Assembly: GCA_046349615.1 (NCBI GenBank) | Contig: JAXMBZ010000001.1 | Coordinates: forward strand, 696,325 to 760,324 | DNA: 64,000 nt | Origin: JADJNY01 sp046349615 | Lineage (GTDB): Bacteria; Planctomycetota; UBA1135; GCA-002686595 | Direction of reading: 5' to 3' | Part shown: positions 47,215 through 55,936 of the stretch, in pieces | How positions within the stretch are numbered: position 1 is the stretch's first letter | How the letters are laid out: each line of letters starts with the position of its first letter | Program-made: the position numbers and the translations under genes | Notes under the pieces: generated by a model | The model's database searches: none | What the model was told of the DNA's origin: nothing | The model's input: only the letters and a program-made list of their open reading frames with translations

Positions 47215-48630
47215 TCAACCTCGCGCCGCCGCGCTGGCGCCCGCGGTCGGCAGCCCGGCCGTGCGCCACGCCGTGATGCCGCCGACGAGGTCGGTGAAGT
47301 CCGTGATGCCGTGGCGCAGCAGGATCCCGCTCGCGATCGACGAGCGGTAGCCCGACTGGCAGTGCAGCGCGATGCGCTTCCCGCGCGGGATCTCGGCGAT
47401 GCGGCGCTCGAGCTCGGGGAGCGGGACGTTGAGGCTCCCGTCGATGCGGAAGTCGCTCCATTCGCCGGGGCCGCGCACGTCGAGCACGAGCTCGCGCTCG
47501 CCCTTCGCGAGTCGCTCGCGCATCGCGGCGGGCTCGACGCGCTCGACGCGGCGCAGGAGCTCGGGCTTCGCGGCGAGCGACGCCGGTCCGCCGCGCAGGA
47601 AGCCCGCGACGCCGTGGAAGCCGACGCGGCCCAGGCGCAGCGCGGCTTCGTTCTCGCGCATCAGGTCGGCGACGAGCACGATGCGCGCCGTCGGTTGGAC
47701 GAGGAAGCCCGCCCACGTCGCGAACTTGCCGGAGAGCCCGATGTTCAGGCTGCCCGCGAGATGGCTCGTCTGGAACGCGCTCGGCTCGCGCACGTCGAGC
47801 ACGAGCGCGCCCTTCGACTGCTCGGCGAGGAGCTCGTCGAACGCGAGCGGCCGGAGCGCCTGCTTCAAGGTGTCGTCGAGCGTCGCGCGCTTCTCGCGGT
47901 TCAGCTTCGCGTCGTACGCGAAGTACGCGGGAGCGGGCGGCTGGTCGGTCGTCGCGAGCTTCACGAACTGCGCCTTGGTCATCGGCATCAGCATCAAGTT
48001 CGTCGCGCGCTGCGCGCCGATCGTCGAGTAGGTGTCCGACGAGAGGTTCTTGCCGCACATCGAGCCCGCGCCGTGCGCGGGGTAGACGATCACGTCGTCG
48101 TCGAGCTTCAAGAGCTTCTCGTGCAGCGAGTCGTACAGCATCCCCGCGAGCTCCTCGGCCGAGACCCCGACCGACGCCATCAAATCGGGCCGTCCGACGT
48201 CGCCGACGAAGAGCGTGTCGCCCGTCAGCACGGCCTGCGGGCGCCCGCCGTCCTTCGCGAGGTCGCGCACGACGATCGAGATGCCCTCGGGCGTGTGCCC
48301 CGGCGTCTCGAGCACGTCGAGGCGGACCTTGCCGAATTGGAGCGGCTCGCCCTCCTTCCACGCGTGGAACGGATACTCCGCCTTCGCGCGCGCGCCGAGG
48401 TGGATCGTGGCCCCGGTCGCGTGCGCGAGCTCGAGGTGCCCCGCGACGAAGTCGGCGTGGAAGTGCGTGAGCACGACGTGCGCGATCGTGAGCCCGCGCA
48501 CCTTCGCTTCGTCCAGGTACTGCTGGACGTCGCGCTGCGGGTCGACGATCACGGCGACGCGCGTGTCCTCGTCGGCGATCAGATACGAAGCGTGGGAGAG
48601 ACAGCCGAGGTAGAACTGCTTGAGGATCAC
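47215..48630 (-). CDS. CstB-like persulfide dioxygenase / sulfurtransferase (MBL fold plus two rhodanese domains)
   Basis: The protein has 471 residues. An N-terminal metallo-beta-lactamase domain (1-240) has THFHADF with H56, H58 and D60, PGHTPEG and TGDTLF; the position after D60 is Phe rather than His, as expected for mononuclear iron persulfide dioxygenases. A middle rhodanese-like domain (about 265-360) lacks a Cys where the loop would be (IVLVADLMREN), so it is a pseudo-rhodanese. The C-terminal rhodanese (about 370-460) has C424 in HCQSGYRSS. This MBL, inactive rhodanese, active rhodanese order is that of CstB, which oxidises and transfers persulfide sulfur. Cytosolic sulfide detoxification is inferred. 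The methyltransferase gene follows two bases after it. Confidence 0.9.
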   Translation of the reverse strand: MILKQFYLGCLSHASYLIADEDTRVAVIVDPQRDVQQYLDEAKVRGLTIAHVVLTHFHADFVAGHLELAHATGATIHLGARAKAEYPFHAWKEGEPLQFGKVRLDVLETPGHTPEGISIVVRDLAKDGGRPQAVLTGDTLFVGDVGRPDLMASVGVSAEELAGMLYDSLHEKLLKLDDDVIVYPAHGAGSMCGKNLSSDTYSTIGAQRATNLMLMPMTKAQFVKLATTDQPPAPAYFAYDAKLNREKRATLDDTLKQALRPLAFDELLAEQSKGALVLDVREPSAFQTSHLAGSLNIGLSGKFATWAGFLVQPTARIVLVADLMRENEAALRLGRVGFHGVAGFLRGGPASLAAKPELLRRVERVEPAAMRERLAKGERELVLDVRGPGEWSDFRIDGSLNVPLPELERRIAEIPRGKRIALHCQSGYRSSIASGILLRHGITDFTDLVGGITAWRTAGLPTAGASAAARG

Positions 48631-48695
48631 GCCGGGATTCTAGGGGAGCGGCCGCGACGACGCACGGTCCGCTCGCCCTCGTTCCCCCGCTGCGA

Positions 48696-51431
48696 TCACC
48701 AGACGACGCGGAGCCCGTTCGTGACGCTGAAGGTCGCGGGCGTGCAGTAGGGGGCGGCCGCGCGGAAGTAGGTCTGATAGGCAGCGGTGAGCCCGCTCCC
48801 GACCGGCGTCGCGCCGCGCACGGAGACGGGCTGGTTCCCCGCCTCGGGGAACGCGGCCGCGCCGCCGGCGTTCTGCTTGATCGCGAGCCGGATCAGCGCG
48901 CCGTCGACGCAGCGCACGCCGTCGCCGAAGACGATGCCGTTCGGGTCGATCGCGTCGCCCTTGAGGAAGATCGACGAGCCTGCGAGCGGCATCCCGCTCG
49001 CGCGCAGCACGAGCGTGTCGGGCGCGAGGCCGCCCTCGGCGACGAGCACGGCTCCGTCCGCGTTGCCGCTCCACGCGCAACCGCGGCCCGCGGCGCCGGG
49101 ATTCGAGCACGGGCACGGCGTCGCGAGCGAGCCGTCGCCGGCGCAGAACGACGTGATCCGACAGGAGCGCAGGCTCGCGAGCCCGTGGGCGGAGAGCGCG
49201 CCCGCGACGTGGAACGTCCCGCCGACGAGGAGCGCGGGGCCGCGGCCGTCCGCCGGTTCGGTCGCGAGCAGCGCGTACGCGGAGCCGTCGACTCCGGCCG
49301 CGACGCTCGACCACGCCGAGCCGTTCCAGCGCGCGAGGTGCTTCGCGGGCTGTCCGCCCGCGACGAGGAAATCGCCCGCGGCGTAGAGCGCGCGTCCGAC
49401 GCCGGTCTCGTCGAAGCTCGCGAGCGCGCGGATCGTCGAGCTCGCGTCGTCGGGCGTGCCGAGGCCGAGCGTCGACCACGCGGTGCCGTTCCAACGCGCG
49501 ACGTTGTGCGCGTCGAGCCCGCCCGCGCTGCCGAAGAGGCCCGCGACGTAGAGCGCGTTCCCCGTTCCGTCGTCGTGCACGGCGAGCGCGTGCGCCTCGT
49601 GGTACACGAGGCCGCCGAGCCCGCTGCCGAGCGCCGACCACGTCGCTCCGTTCCAGCGCGCGATCGACGACGCTGCGCTCCCGCCCGCGGTATCGAAGTC
49701 GCCGCAGGCGTAGAGCTCCTCGCCGCCGCCCGCGTCCCACGTCTTCAGCGCGCGCACGAGCCCGTTCGTGCCGGCGCCGAGCGCCGACCAGCTCGCTCCG
49801 TTCCATTGCGCGACGCGGTTCGCGGGGACGCCCGCGATCGACGTGAACTGTCCACCCGCGACGAGCACGCGCGAGGCCCCGCTCGCGACGCTCGCGAGGC
49901 TCGTCACGCGGCTCGACGCGACGCCGAGGCTCGTCCACGCGGCGCCGTTCCAGCGGAAGACGCTCCCGCCCGCGCCCTGCGTGCCCGCGTAGAGCGCGGC
50001 GCCCGAGCCGTCGTCGTGGACGCACAACGCCTCGACCGGGCCGAGCAGGTTCCCGACCGCCGACCACGCGCTGCCGTTCCAGCGCGCGACGCCGCTCGTC
50101 GCGACGTCGCCCGCGAAGCGCAGCGTGCCGCCGACGTAGGTCGCGGGCCCCGAGCCGTCGTCGAAGCGCGCGATCGCCTCGACCATCCCCGAGACGCCGT
50201 TCGTCGCGCCGAGCGCCTCCCACGCCGCGCCGTTCCAGCGCGCGACGCGGCCCGTGTGGACGCCGCCGACCGATTCGAAGAAGCCCGCGGCGACGAGCTT
50301 CGGCCCCGCGCCGAAGTCGTGCGTCGTGACGCGCTGCACCGTCGTCGAGAACGCGCCGCCGATCGGACTCCACGTCGTGCCGGTCCACTCGGCGACCTGG
50401 AATTGAAGCGGAGTCTGGAGCGCCGCGACGAGCCGCGGTCCGGCGCCGAAGTCGAGCACGCGCAGGTCGTTCACCACGCTGTACGCGGGCAGCGCGCCGA
50501 CGCTCGACCACGCCGTGCCGTTCCAACGCGCGATCCCGGACGCGGGCAGCGTGCCCGCGAGCGTGAACCGTCCGCCGACGTAGAGCGCGGGCCCCGTGCC
50601 GTCGTCGAACACGGCGAGCGCGTCGACCAGGGCGTCGGTGGGGGAGGAGCTCAGGCCGGGGCCGACCGCCGACCAACTCGTGCCGTTCCAGCGCGCGAGG
50701 TACGAGGCCGAATTGCCGCCCGCCAGGCTGAACGTCCCGCCCGCGTACAGCGCGGGCCCGGTGCCGTCGTCGAACTCCGCGAGCGCGTACGTCCACGGAT
50801 ACGCGCCGCCGAGTCCGGCTCCGAGCGGCGACCAACTCGTGCCGTTCCAGCGCGCGATGTTCGACGCGCTCGCTCCGCCGGCGAACGTGAAGTCGCCCGC
50901 CGCATAGAGCGCGGGCGCGCCGCCGAGGCTCGCGACGCGCAGGCACGTGACGGTGGTGGGTGCGCCTCCACCCATGCCCGACCCCACGGAGGACCAACTC
51001 GTGCCGTTCCACCGCGCGACGCGGCTCGCGGCGACTCCGCCCGCGCTCGTGAAGTAGCCGCCGACGTAGAGCTCGGGGCCGCCGCCCGCGTCGAACACCG
51101 CGGCGGTGAAGGCCATGTTCTGGTAGTCCCCGCCGAACGGCGTGCCGACGCCGTCGCCGAGCGCGCTCCACGTGGTTCCGTCGAACGCCGCGAGGCGATT
51201 CGTCGACGCTCCGTCGCAGAAGTCGAACTCGCCCGCCGCGATGAGGCGCGGCCCGCTGCCCGCGTCGTACTCCGCGACGTCCCAGACGCCGAGGAACCGG
51301 TTGTAGGGCGAGATCCCGCGCAGGGAACCGCCGGGGCCGAGCTCGGCGAAGTCGGCGTCCCACGTGCCGCATTGGGCGGCAGCCGGCGCGGTCGGGAGCA
51401 CGAGGACGGAAGCGAGGAGCAGACGGCGCAT
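48696..51431 (-). CDS. Secreted repeat protein (13 WNG-type repeats) with C-terminal six-Cys domain
   Basis: The protein has 911 residues. A signal peptide ends TAPAAAQ near residue 20. The body holds 13 units of roughly 55 residues, each with a core like VARWNGTSWSxxGxG followed by LYVGGxFTxAGG; the unit is typical of kelch- or delta-60-like beta-propellers. From about 755 begins the C-terminal domain: FCAGDG, TPCPC, RGC, CVDG and PYCTP give six cysteines. The same domain ends the protein at 61096-62847. The repeats are also alike at DNA level, with GCCGTTCCAGCGCGCGA-type segments recurring at about 160-bp steps. A cell-surface or secreted role is likely; the ligand is unknown. Start ATG 51431 gives the signal peptide. 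Confidence 0.87.
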   Translation of the reverse strand: MRRLLLASVLVLPTAPAAAQCGTWDADFAELGPGGSLRGISPYNRFLGVWDVAEYDAGSGPRLIAAGEFDFCDGASTNRLAAFDGTTWSALGDGVGTPFGGDYQNMAFTAAVFDAGGGPELYVGGYFTSAGGVAASRVARWNGTSWSSVGSGMGGGAPTTVTCLRVASLGGAPALYAAGDFTFAGGASASNIARWNGTSWSPLGAGLGGAYPWTYALAEFDDGTGPALYAGGTFSLAGGNSASYLARWNGTSWSAVGPGLSSSPTDALVDALAVFDDGTGPALYVGGRFTLAGTLPASGIARWNGTAWSSVGALPAYSVVNDLRVLDFGAGPRLVAALQTPLQFQVAEWTGTTWSPIGGAFSTTVQRVTTHDFGAGPKLVAAGFFESVGGVHTGRVARWNGAAWEALGATNGVSGMVEAIARFDDGSGPATYVGGTLRFAGDVATSGVARWNGSAWSAVGNLLGPVEALCVHDDGSGAALYAGTQGAGGSVFRWNGAAWTSLGVASSRVTSLASVASGASRVLVAGGQFTSIAGVPANRVAQWNGASWSALGAGTNGLVRALKTWDAGGGEELYACGDFDTAGGSAASSIARWNGATWSALGSGLGGLVYHEAHALAVHDDGTGNALYVAGLFGSAGGLDAHNVARWNGTAWSTLGLGTPDDASSTIRALASFDETGVGRALYAAGDFLVAGGQPAKHLARWNGSAWSSVAAGVDGSAYALLATEPADGRGPALLVGGTFHVAGALSAHGLASLRSCRITSFCAGDGSLATPCPCSNPGAAGRGCAWSGNADGAVLVAEGGLAPDTLVLRASGMPLAGSSIFLKGDAIDPNGIVFGDGVRCVDGALIRLAIKQNAGGAAAFPEAGNQPVSVRGATPVGSGLTAAYQTYFRAAAPYCTPATFSVTNGLRVVW

Positions 51432-51626
51432 GGGAGGGTCCGGGGTTCGGGGATCGACAGACGCGGCGCGGATCGGCGCCCCGTTGAGTATCCGGCGGAG
51501 CTCGAATCGCTGCGTGAATCCCTGGGACATTCTCCGGCGGTCGCGGTTCGCGCCCCCCCTTCGACTCCTTCCGGCTTCCGAACGGCCGCGCTTGCTCCGC
51601 GTGCCGTCCGCGGCGATCGTGGGCGC

Positions 51627-52106
51627 GTGGCGACCGCTTTGCGCTCGAACGTCCTCGCTCTCGCGGGCTGGATCGTCGCGTGCTTCCTCGCCGCCGCGAC
51701 CGGGGCCGCGTGGCCGCCGGGGGAGTGGTACGCGAGCCTCGCGAAGCCCGCGTGGAACCCGCCCGCGTGGGTCTTCGGACCCGTGTGGACGACGCTCTAC
51801 CTCGCGATGGCGGTCGCGGTCTGGCGCGTGGGCCGGCCCGGGTGGAGCGGGCAGCGTCGCGCGGCCCTTGCGTGCTTCCTCTTGCAGCTCGCGCTCAACG
51901 CGGCGTGGACGCCCGTCTTCTTCGGGCTGCACGCGCCGGGCCCCGCGCTCTTCGTGATCGTCGGGCTGTTCCTCGCGATCACGGCGACGATCGCGAGCTT
52001 CGCGCAGCACGATCGCCTCGCCGCGCTGCTCCTCGCGCCCTACCTCGCGTGGGTCGGGTTCGCGACGGTGCTCAACGCGGAGCTCTGGCGCCTGAACCGC
52101 TCGTGA
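51627..52106 (+). CDS. tspO: TspO/MBR family tryptophan-rich sensory protein
   Basis: The protein has 159 residues with five membrane segments, the normal TspO form. The signature NPPAWVFGPVWTTLY near 46-60 and the Trp-rich loops (WPPGEWYASLAKPAW) are present, with LNAAWTPVFFGLHAPG in the middle. TspO proteins bind porphyrins and similar ligands and affect tetrapyrrole levels and stress responses. GTG 51627 is the best start; it is divergent from the secreted repeat protein with about 195 bp between. The stop is 3 bp from the fadE stop, which converges on it. Confidence 0.93.
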   Translation: MATALRSNVLALAGWIVACFLAAATGAAWPPGEWYASLAKPAWNPPAWVFGPVWTTLYLAMAVAVWRVGRPGWSGQRRAALACFLLQLALNAAWTPVFFGLHAPGPALFVIVGLFLAITATIASFAQHDRLAALLLAPYLAWVGFATVLNAELWRLNRS

Positions 52107-52109
52107 GGC

Positions 52110-54539
52110 TCACCCGCGCAGCGCGCGGTACGCCTCCGGGCCGAACGAGTCGACCTGGACGACGTCGTCGCGTGCGGCGGCGGCGGCGCGCAGCGTCGCG
52201 GCCTCGTCGGGCGAGATCACCTTCTTCGCGAGCGCGGGCTCGACGAGGTCGAGCTCGGCTCCGCGTTCGAGCGTGCCCGCCTTGACGGCGTTCTTGAGCT
52301 TCTCGCGCGTCGCGTGGCTCGCCACGGTGAGCGCGAGCGCGTTCTCGAGCGCGCCGAGGCCGGGCTTCGGCTTCGCGGGCGGCGTCACGTCGGGCGTCAG
52401 CGCGAGGCGCGCTTCGCCGCCCTCGAGGATCGCGCGCGCGCAGGCCGCGACGACGCGGTCGCTCGGCGGACGCAGGCACTTCCCGAGCGGGAACACGGCC
52501 GGGCGCAGCGCGCGCGCGGCCATCCGGTTCGGCAGGTTGTCGAGCACGCCCGCGAGCGCCTCCTGCACCTGCCACACGGCCTCGCTCGTCGCCCAGCGGA
52601 AGAAGGGACGGTCGCGCTCGGGCCGTCCGTCGTCCTCGTAGCGCTTCACGACGCACGTCGCGACGTACATCCACGCGAGCGCGTCGGCGAGGCGGCCCGT
52701 GATCATCTCCTTGCGCTTCAGCGAGCCGCCGAGCGTGCCCATGCAGCCGTCCGCGACGAGCGCGAACGATGCGCTGAGGCGCGCGAGCGTTTTCAGCACG
52801 CGCCCGCTCTCGCCGCCCTTCGGCACGGACGCGATCGCGCCGTTCGTGAGCGCGAGCACGAACGAGCGCGCGCCGTTGCGCATGACGAAGTTCACGTGCC
52901 CGAAGAACGCGGCGTCGAACTTCGCGAGGTCCTTCGTGCGCGCGGCTTCCATCTCCTGGAACGCGAACGGATGGCAGCGGATCGCGCCCTGGCCGAACAC
53001 GATCATCGTGCGCGTCAGGATGTTCGCGCCCTCGACCGTGATGCCGATCGGGATGCCCTGGTAGCCGTACGCGAGCGTGTTGCGCGGTCCCTTGCAGATC
53101 GCGGCGCCGCCCTGCACGTCCATCGCGTCCGCGAAGACGCGGCGCGCGGCCTCCGTCGACCAGTGCTTCGCGATCGCGGAGATCACGGCGGGCTTCTCGC
53201 CCGCGTCGACGGCGCCCGCGGTCGTCTTCCGCAGGGCGTTCATCCAGTACGTCGTGCCCGCGATACGCGCGATCGGCGCTTCGACGCCTTCGAAGCGGCC
53301 GATCGACAGGTTGAACTGCTCGCGGATCGTCGCGTACGCGCCGATGACGCGCGTCGCGAGCTGCGCCCCGCCGCACGCGTTCGCCGGCAGCGAGATCGAG
53401 CGGCCCGCGGAGAGGCACTCCATCAGCATGCGCCAGCCCTGACCCGCCATCTTCGGCCCGCCGATGATGTACTCGAGCGGCACGAACACGTCCTTGCCGC
53501 GCGTCGGGCCGTTGACGAACGGCGTCGACATCGGGTCGTGGCGCTCGCCGATCTCGACGCCCGGCGTGTCGCGCGGGATGAGCGCGCACGTGATGCCGAG
53601 CTCGACTTCGCCGCCGAGCAGGTGGTCGGGGTCGCGCAGCTTGAACGCGAGGCCGACGAGCGTCGCGACCGCGGACAGCGTGATGTAGCGCTTGTTCCAC
53701 GTGAGCCGCATGCCGACGATCTCGCGGCCCTGCCACGTGCCCTTGCACACGACGCCGACGGAGCGCATGCCGCCCGCGTCGCTGCCCGCGTGCGGCTCGG
53801 TGAGCGCGAAGCACGGGATCTCGTCGCCGACCGCGAGGCGCGGCAGGTAGTGGCGCTTCTGTTCCTCGGTGCCGTAGTGCAGGAGGAGCTCCGCCGGCCC
53901 GAGCGAGTTCGGCACCATCACCGTGACCGCGGCCGTCGTGCTGTGCGTCGAGAGGCGCGTGACGACGGTCGAGTTCGCGAGCGCGCCGAAGCCGAGGCCG
54001 CCGTACGACTCGGGGATGATGATCCCCATGAACTTCTTCTTCTTGATGAAGTCCCAGGCTTCCGGCGAGAGATCGCCGCGCTGGTGCACGTCGTGGTCGT
54101 CGACGAGCGCGATGAGCTCGCGCACCTCGTTGTCCACGAACGCTTGCTCGCGCGCGGAGAGCGGCTTCGGCGCGAACGCGAGCATGCGCGCGAAGTTCGG
54201 CGCGCCGGAGAAGAGCTCCGCGTCCCACCAGACGGTGCCGGCCTCGAGCGCGGTGCGCTCCGTGTCGCTCATCTTGGGGAAGATGCGGGCGAGCGCGCGC
54301 ATCACCGGCGGCGTGACGACGGCGCGGCGCAGCGGCGCGAGACCGAAGAGCATCGCGAGGAGGAGCGTCGGGATCGCGAGCGCGAGGAAGAGCGGCGTCG
54401 TCGCGGCGCCCGGGTGGTAGAGCGCCCAGGCCGCGAAGAGGCCCGCGAGCGGGAGGACCCAGGCGAGGAAGCCCTTGCCCCAATAGAGGAGGAGGAGAGC
54501 GAGGAGGAGGGCCGGGGGGAGGAGCGCGAGGTGCAGCAT
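52110..54539 (-). CDS. fadE: Acyl-CoA dehydrogenase, FadE type
   Basis: The protein has 809 residues, matching E. coli FadE (about 814) rather than the short 380-residue dehydrogenases. Two hydrophobic stretches (1-20 and 27-65) suggest attachment to the inner membrane. The acyl-CoA dehydrogenase core contains IPESYGGLGFGALANS near 175-190, CFALTEPHAGSDAGG near 243-257 and AGRSISLPANACGGAQLA near 378-395. A C-terminal region of the DUF1974 type follows. The enzyme performs the first step of fatty acid beta-oxidation. No other fad genes lie nearby. The minus-strand gene converges with tspO and is preceded by 365 bp of apparently empty sequence. Confidence 0.94.
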   Translation of the reverse strand: MLHLALLPPALLLALLLLYWGKGFLAWVLPLAGLFAAWALYHPGAATTPLFLALAIPTLLLAMLFGLAPLRRAVVTPPVMRALARIFPKMSDTERTALEAGTVWWDAELFSGAPNFARMLAFAPKPLSAREQAFVDNEVRELIALVDDHDVHQRGDLSPEAWDFIKKKKFMGIIIPESYGGLGFGALANSTVVTRLSTHSTTAAVTVMVPNSLGPAELLLHYGTEEQKRHYLPRLAVGDEIPCFALTEPHAGSDAGGMRSVGVVCKGTWQGREIVGMRLTWNKRYITLSAVATLVGLAFKLRDPDHLLGGEVELGITCALIPRDTPGVEIGERHDPMSTPFVNGPTRGKDVFVPLEYIIGGPKMAGQGWRMLMECLSAGRSISLPANACGGAQLATRVIGAYATIREQFNLSIGRFEGVEAPIARIAGTTYWMNALRKTTAGAVDAGEKPAVISAIAKHWSTEAARRVFADAMDVQGGAAICKGPRNTLAYGYQGIPIGITVEGANILTRTMIVFGQGAIRCHPFAFQEMEAARTKDLAKFDAAFFGHVNFVMRNGARSFVLALTNGAIASVPKGGESGRVLKTLARLSASFALVADGCMGTLGGSLKRKEMITGRLADALAWMYVATCVVKRYEDDGRPERDRPFFRWATSEAVWQVQEALAGVLDNLPNRMAARALRPAVFPLGKCLRPPSDRVVAACARAILEGGEARLALTPDVTPPAKPKPGLGALENALALTVASHATREKLKNAVKAGTLERGAELDLVEPALAKKVISPDEAATLRAAAAARDDVVQVDSFGPEAYRALRG

Positions 54540-54904
54540 GACGGTCTCGCCCGCGTTATCGGGTCGAGCGACGGATTGGCTTGTGCCCGGGTGTCGCGCT
54601 GGGTGCGTAGGGCGTTGTCGGGGTCCGAGGGGTCCGGGTCAAGGGGCGGGCGAGGTGCGTAGGCCCGGAGCGGAACCGATGGGCGCCGAGGCGCCCGCGG
54701 AGCTCGGAAACGAGCGCGAGTCGCGCGCGCGGCGCTCCTTTGCGGCCGAGCAGGAAGGCGCGGTCGTCGGAGGCTTCGCCCGCGCGCGCCCGCGGATCGG
54801 GGTCAGCTCTGGGAACTCGGGCGTGCCGGTTTCGGAACGTCGAGCGGGTGCCCGAGTCGACGACGACGTCTCGTCGCGGCGGGTCGTCGTGGAGCGCCGC
54901 GCGC
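54540..54904. other. Non-coding stretch upstream of fadE
   Basis: These 365 bp carry no frame with a recognisable protein. They must include the fadE promoter on the minus strand and the 3' trailer of the ATP-grasp gene. I see no clear terminator hairpin with a T-run, operator palindrome or structured RNA. Confidence 0.5.
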
Positions 54905-55936
54905 CTATTCGACCTTCCACGCCGACTTGTACCCGATGCCGAGGTTGAGCAGGCGCTGCACGAGCTGCGCGTAGTTGAGCCCGACGGACTTCGCCGACTC
55001 GGGGAAGTCCTCGCCCGGCGTCAGGTCGGGATTGGGGTTGGCTTCGAGCACCCACGCGCGGCCTTCGGCGTCCAAGCGCAGGTCGATGCGCGCGTAGCCC
55101 GACAGGTCGAGCGCCTTGTACGTGCGCTTCGCGACGTGCAGGAGCCGCTTCTCGAGCACGGGGTCGAGCTCGCGCGCGCGGCCCGTGTGCGCGCCGATGC
55201 GCTTCGCGTACTCCTCGTTCCACTTCACGCGCGACGTCGCGATCGCCTCGCTGCGCTCGGGCAGCTTGTCGAACCACAGCTCCCACACGGGAAACGTCTG
55301 CAGACGCTCGTTCCCGAGCACGCTGATCGTCAGCTCGCGTCCGTCGATGAACTGCTCCGCGACGGCGTCGGTCGAGAGCGTGCGGTGCAGGAACTCGACG
55401 CGCTCGTTCAAGCTGTCGTCGTCCTTGACCACCGACGCCTGCGCGATCCCGGCGGAGCCCTGCTCGATCACCGACTTCACGATCACCGGGTAGCGCATGC
55501 GCGCCGGCAGACGCGCGCGGCGTCCGCCCTGCGGGAAGAGCGCGAACTGCGGGCAGGGGATGCGGTGGTAGCTCAGGATCTTCTTCGACAGCGCCTTGTC
55601 GCCCGCGAGCACGAGCCCGCGCGGATTGCACCCGGTGTACGGCTGCTTCAAGAGCTCGAGGTAGCTCACGACGTGCGCCTCGTACGACGCGACGTCGTGG
55701 AAGTACGTCAGCATGTTGAACGCGACGTGCGGCTTGAACTCCTCGATCGCGGGGCGGATCGGGCCGAGCTCGTCCTCGAGACCGAGCGCGCGCGCTTCGT
55801 GCCCGAGCTGCTTCAAGGTCGACAGCACCTTGCGCTCCATGTGCGTCAGCGCGATCTGCTCCTCGCTCAACCCCTCGTTCGACTCGGGCGGCACGAGGTG
55901 CTTGTGCATCAACACCAGGACGCGGAGCTTCCTCAT
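54905..55936 (-). CDS. ATP-grasp ligase, D-Ala-D-Ala ligase-like
   Basis: The protein has 343 residues. The ATP-grasp fold is recognised by the central segment YPVIVKSVIEQGSAGI (about 149-164), EQFIDGRELTISVLG (about 195-209), and the C-terminal metal-binding region LSGYARIDLRLDAEGRAWVLEANPNPDL (about 285-312) with D, E and N ligands. The N-terminus (MRKLRVLVLMHKHLVP) is a Rossmann-like pre-ATP-grasp domain. It is shorter in its substrate parts than a true Ddl and lacks an obvious partner in wall synthesis, so a peptide or amino-acid ligase of another kind is possible. Its ATG overlaps the stop of the metallopeptidase gene by four bases (ATGA), so the two are translated together. Confidence 0.88.
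   Translation of the reverse strand: MRKLRVLVLMHKHLVPPESNEGLSEEQIALTHMERKVLSTLKQLGHEARALGLEDELGPIRPAIEEFKPHVAFNMLTYFHDVASYEAHVVSYLELLKQPYTGCNPRGLVLAGDKALSKKILSYHRIPCPQFALFPQGGRRARLPARMRYPVIVKSVIEQGSAGIAQASVVKDDDSLNERVEFLHRTLSTDAVAEQFIDGRELTISVLGNERLQTFPVWELWFDKLPERSEAIATSRVKWNEEYAKRIGAHTGRARELDPVLEKRLLHVAKRTYKALDLSGYARIDLRLDAEGRAWVLEANPNPDLTPGEDFPESAKSVGLNYAQLVQRLLNLGIGYKSAWKVE

Noticed and set aside
48696..51431. Regularly spaced similar DNA segments resembling a repeat array
   Set aside because: They follow the protein repeats at about 160-bp steps, vary between units and stay in frame, so they are not CRISPR or a satellite.
54538..54948. 136-codon plus-strand frame in the gap upstream of fadE
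   Set aside because: Arg/Gly/Pro-rich composition, no SD, no fold, and it overlaps the end of the ATP-grasp gene.
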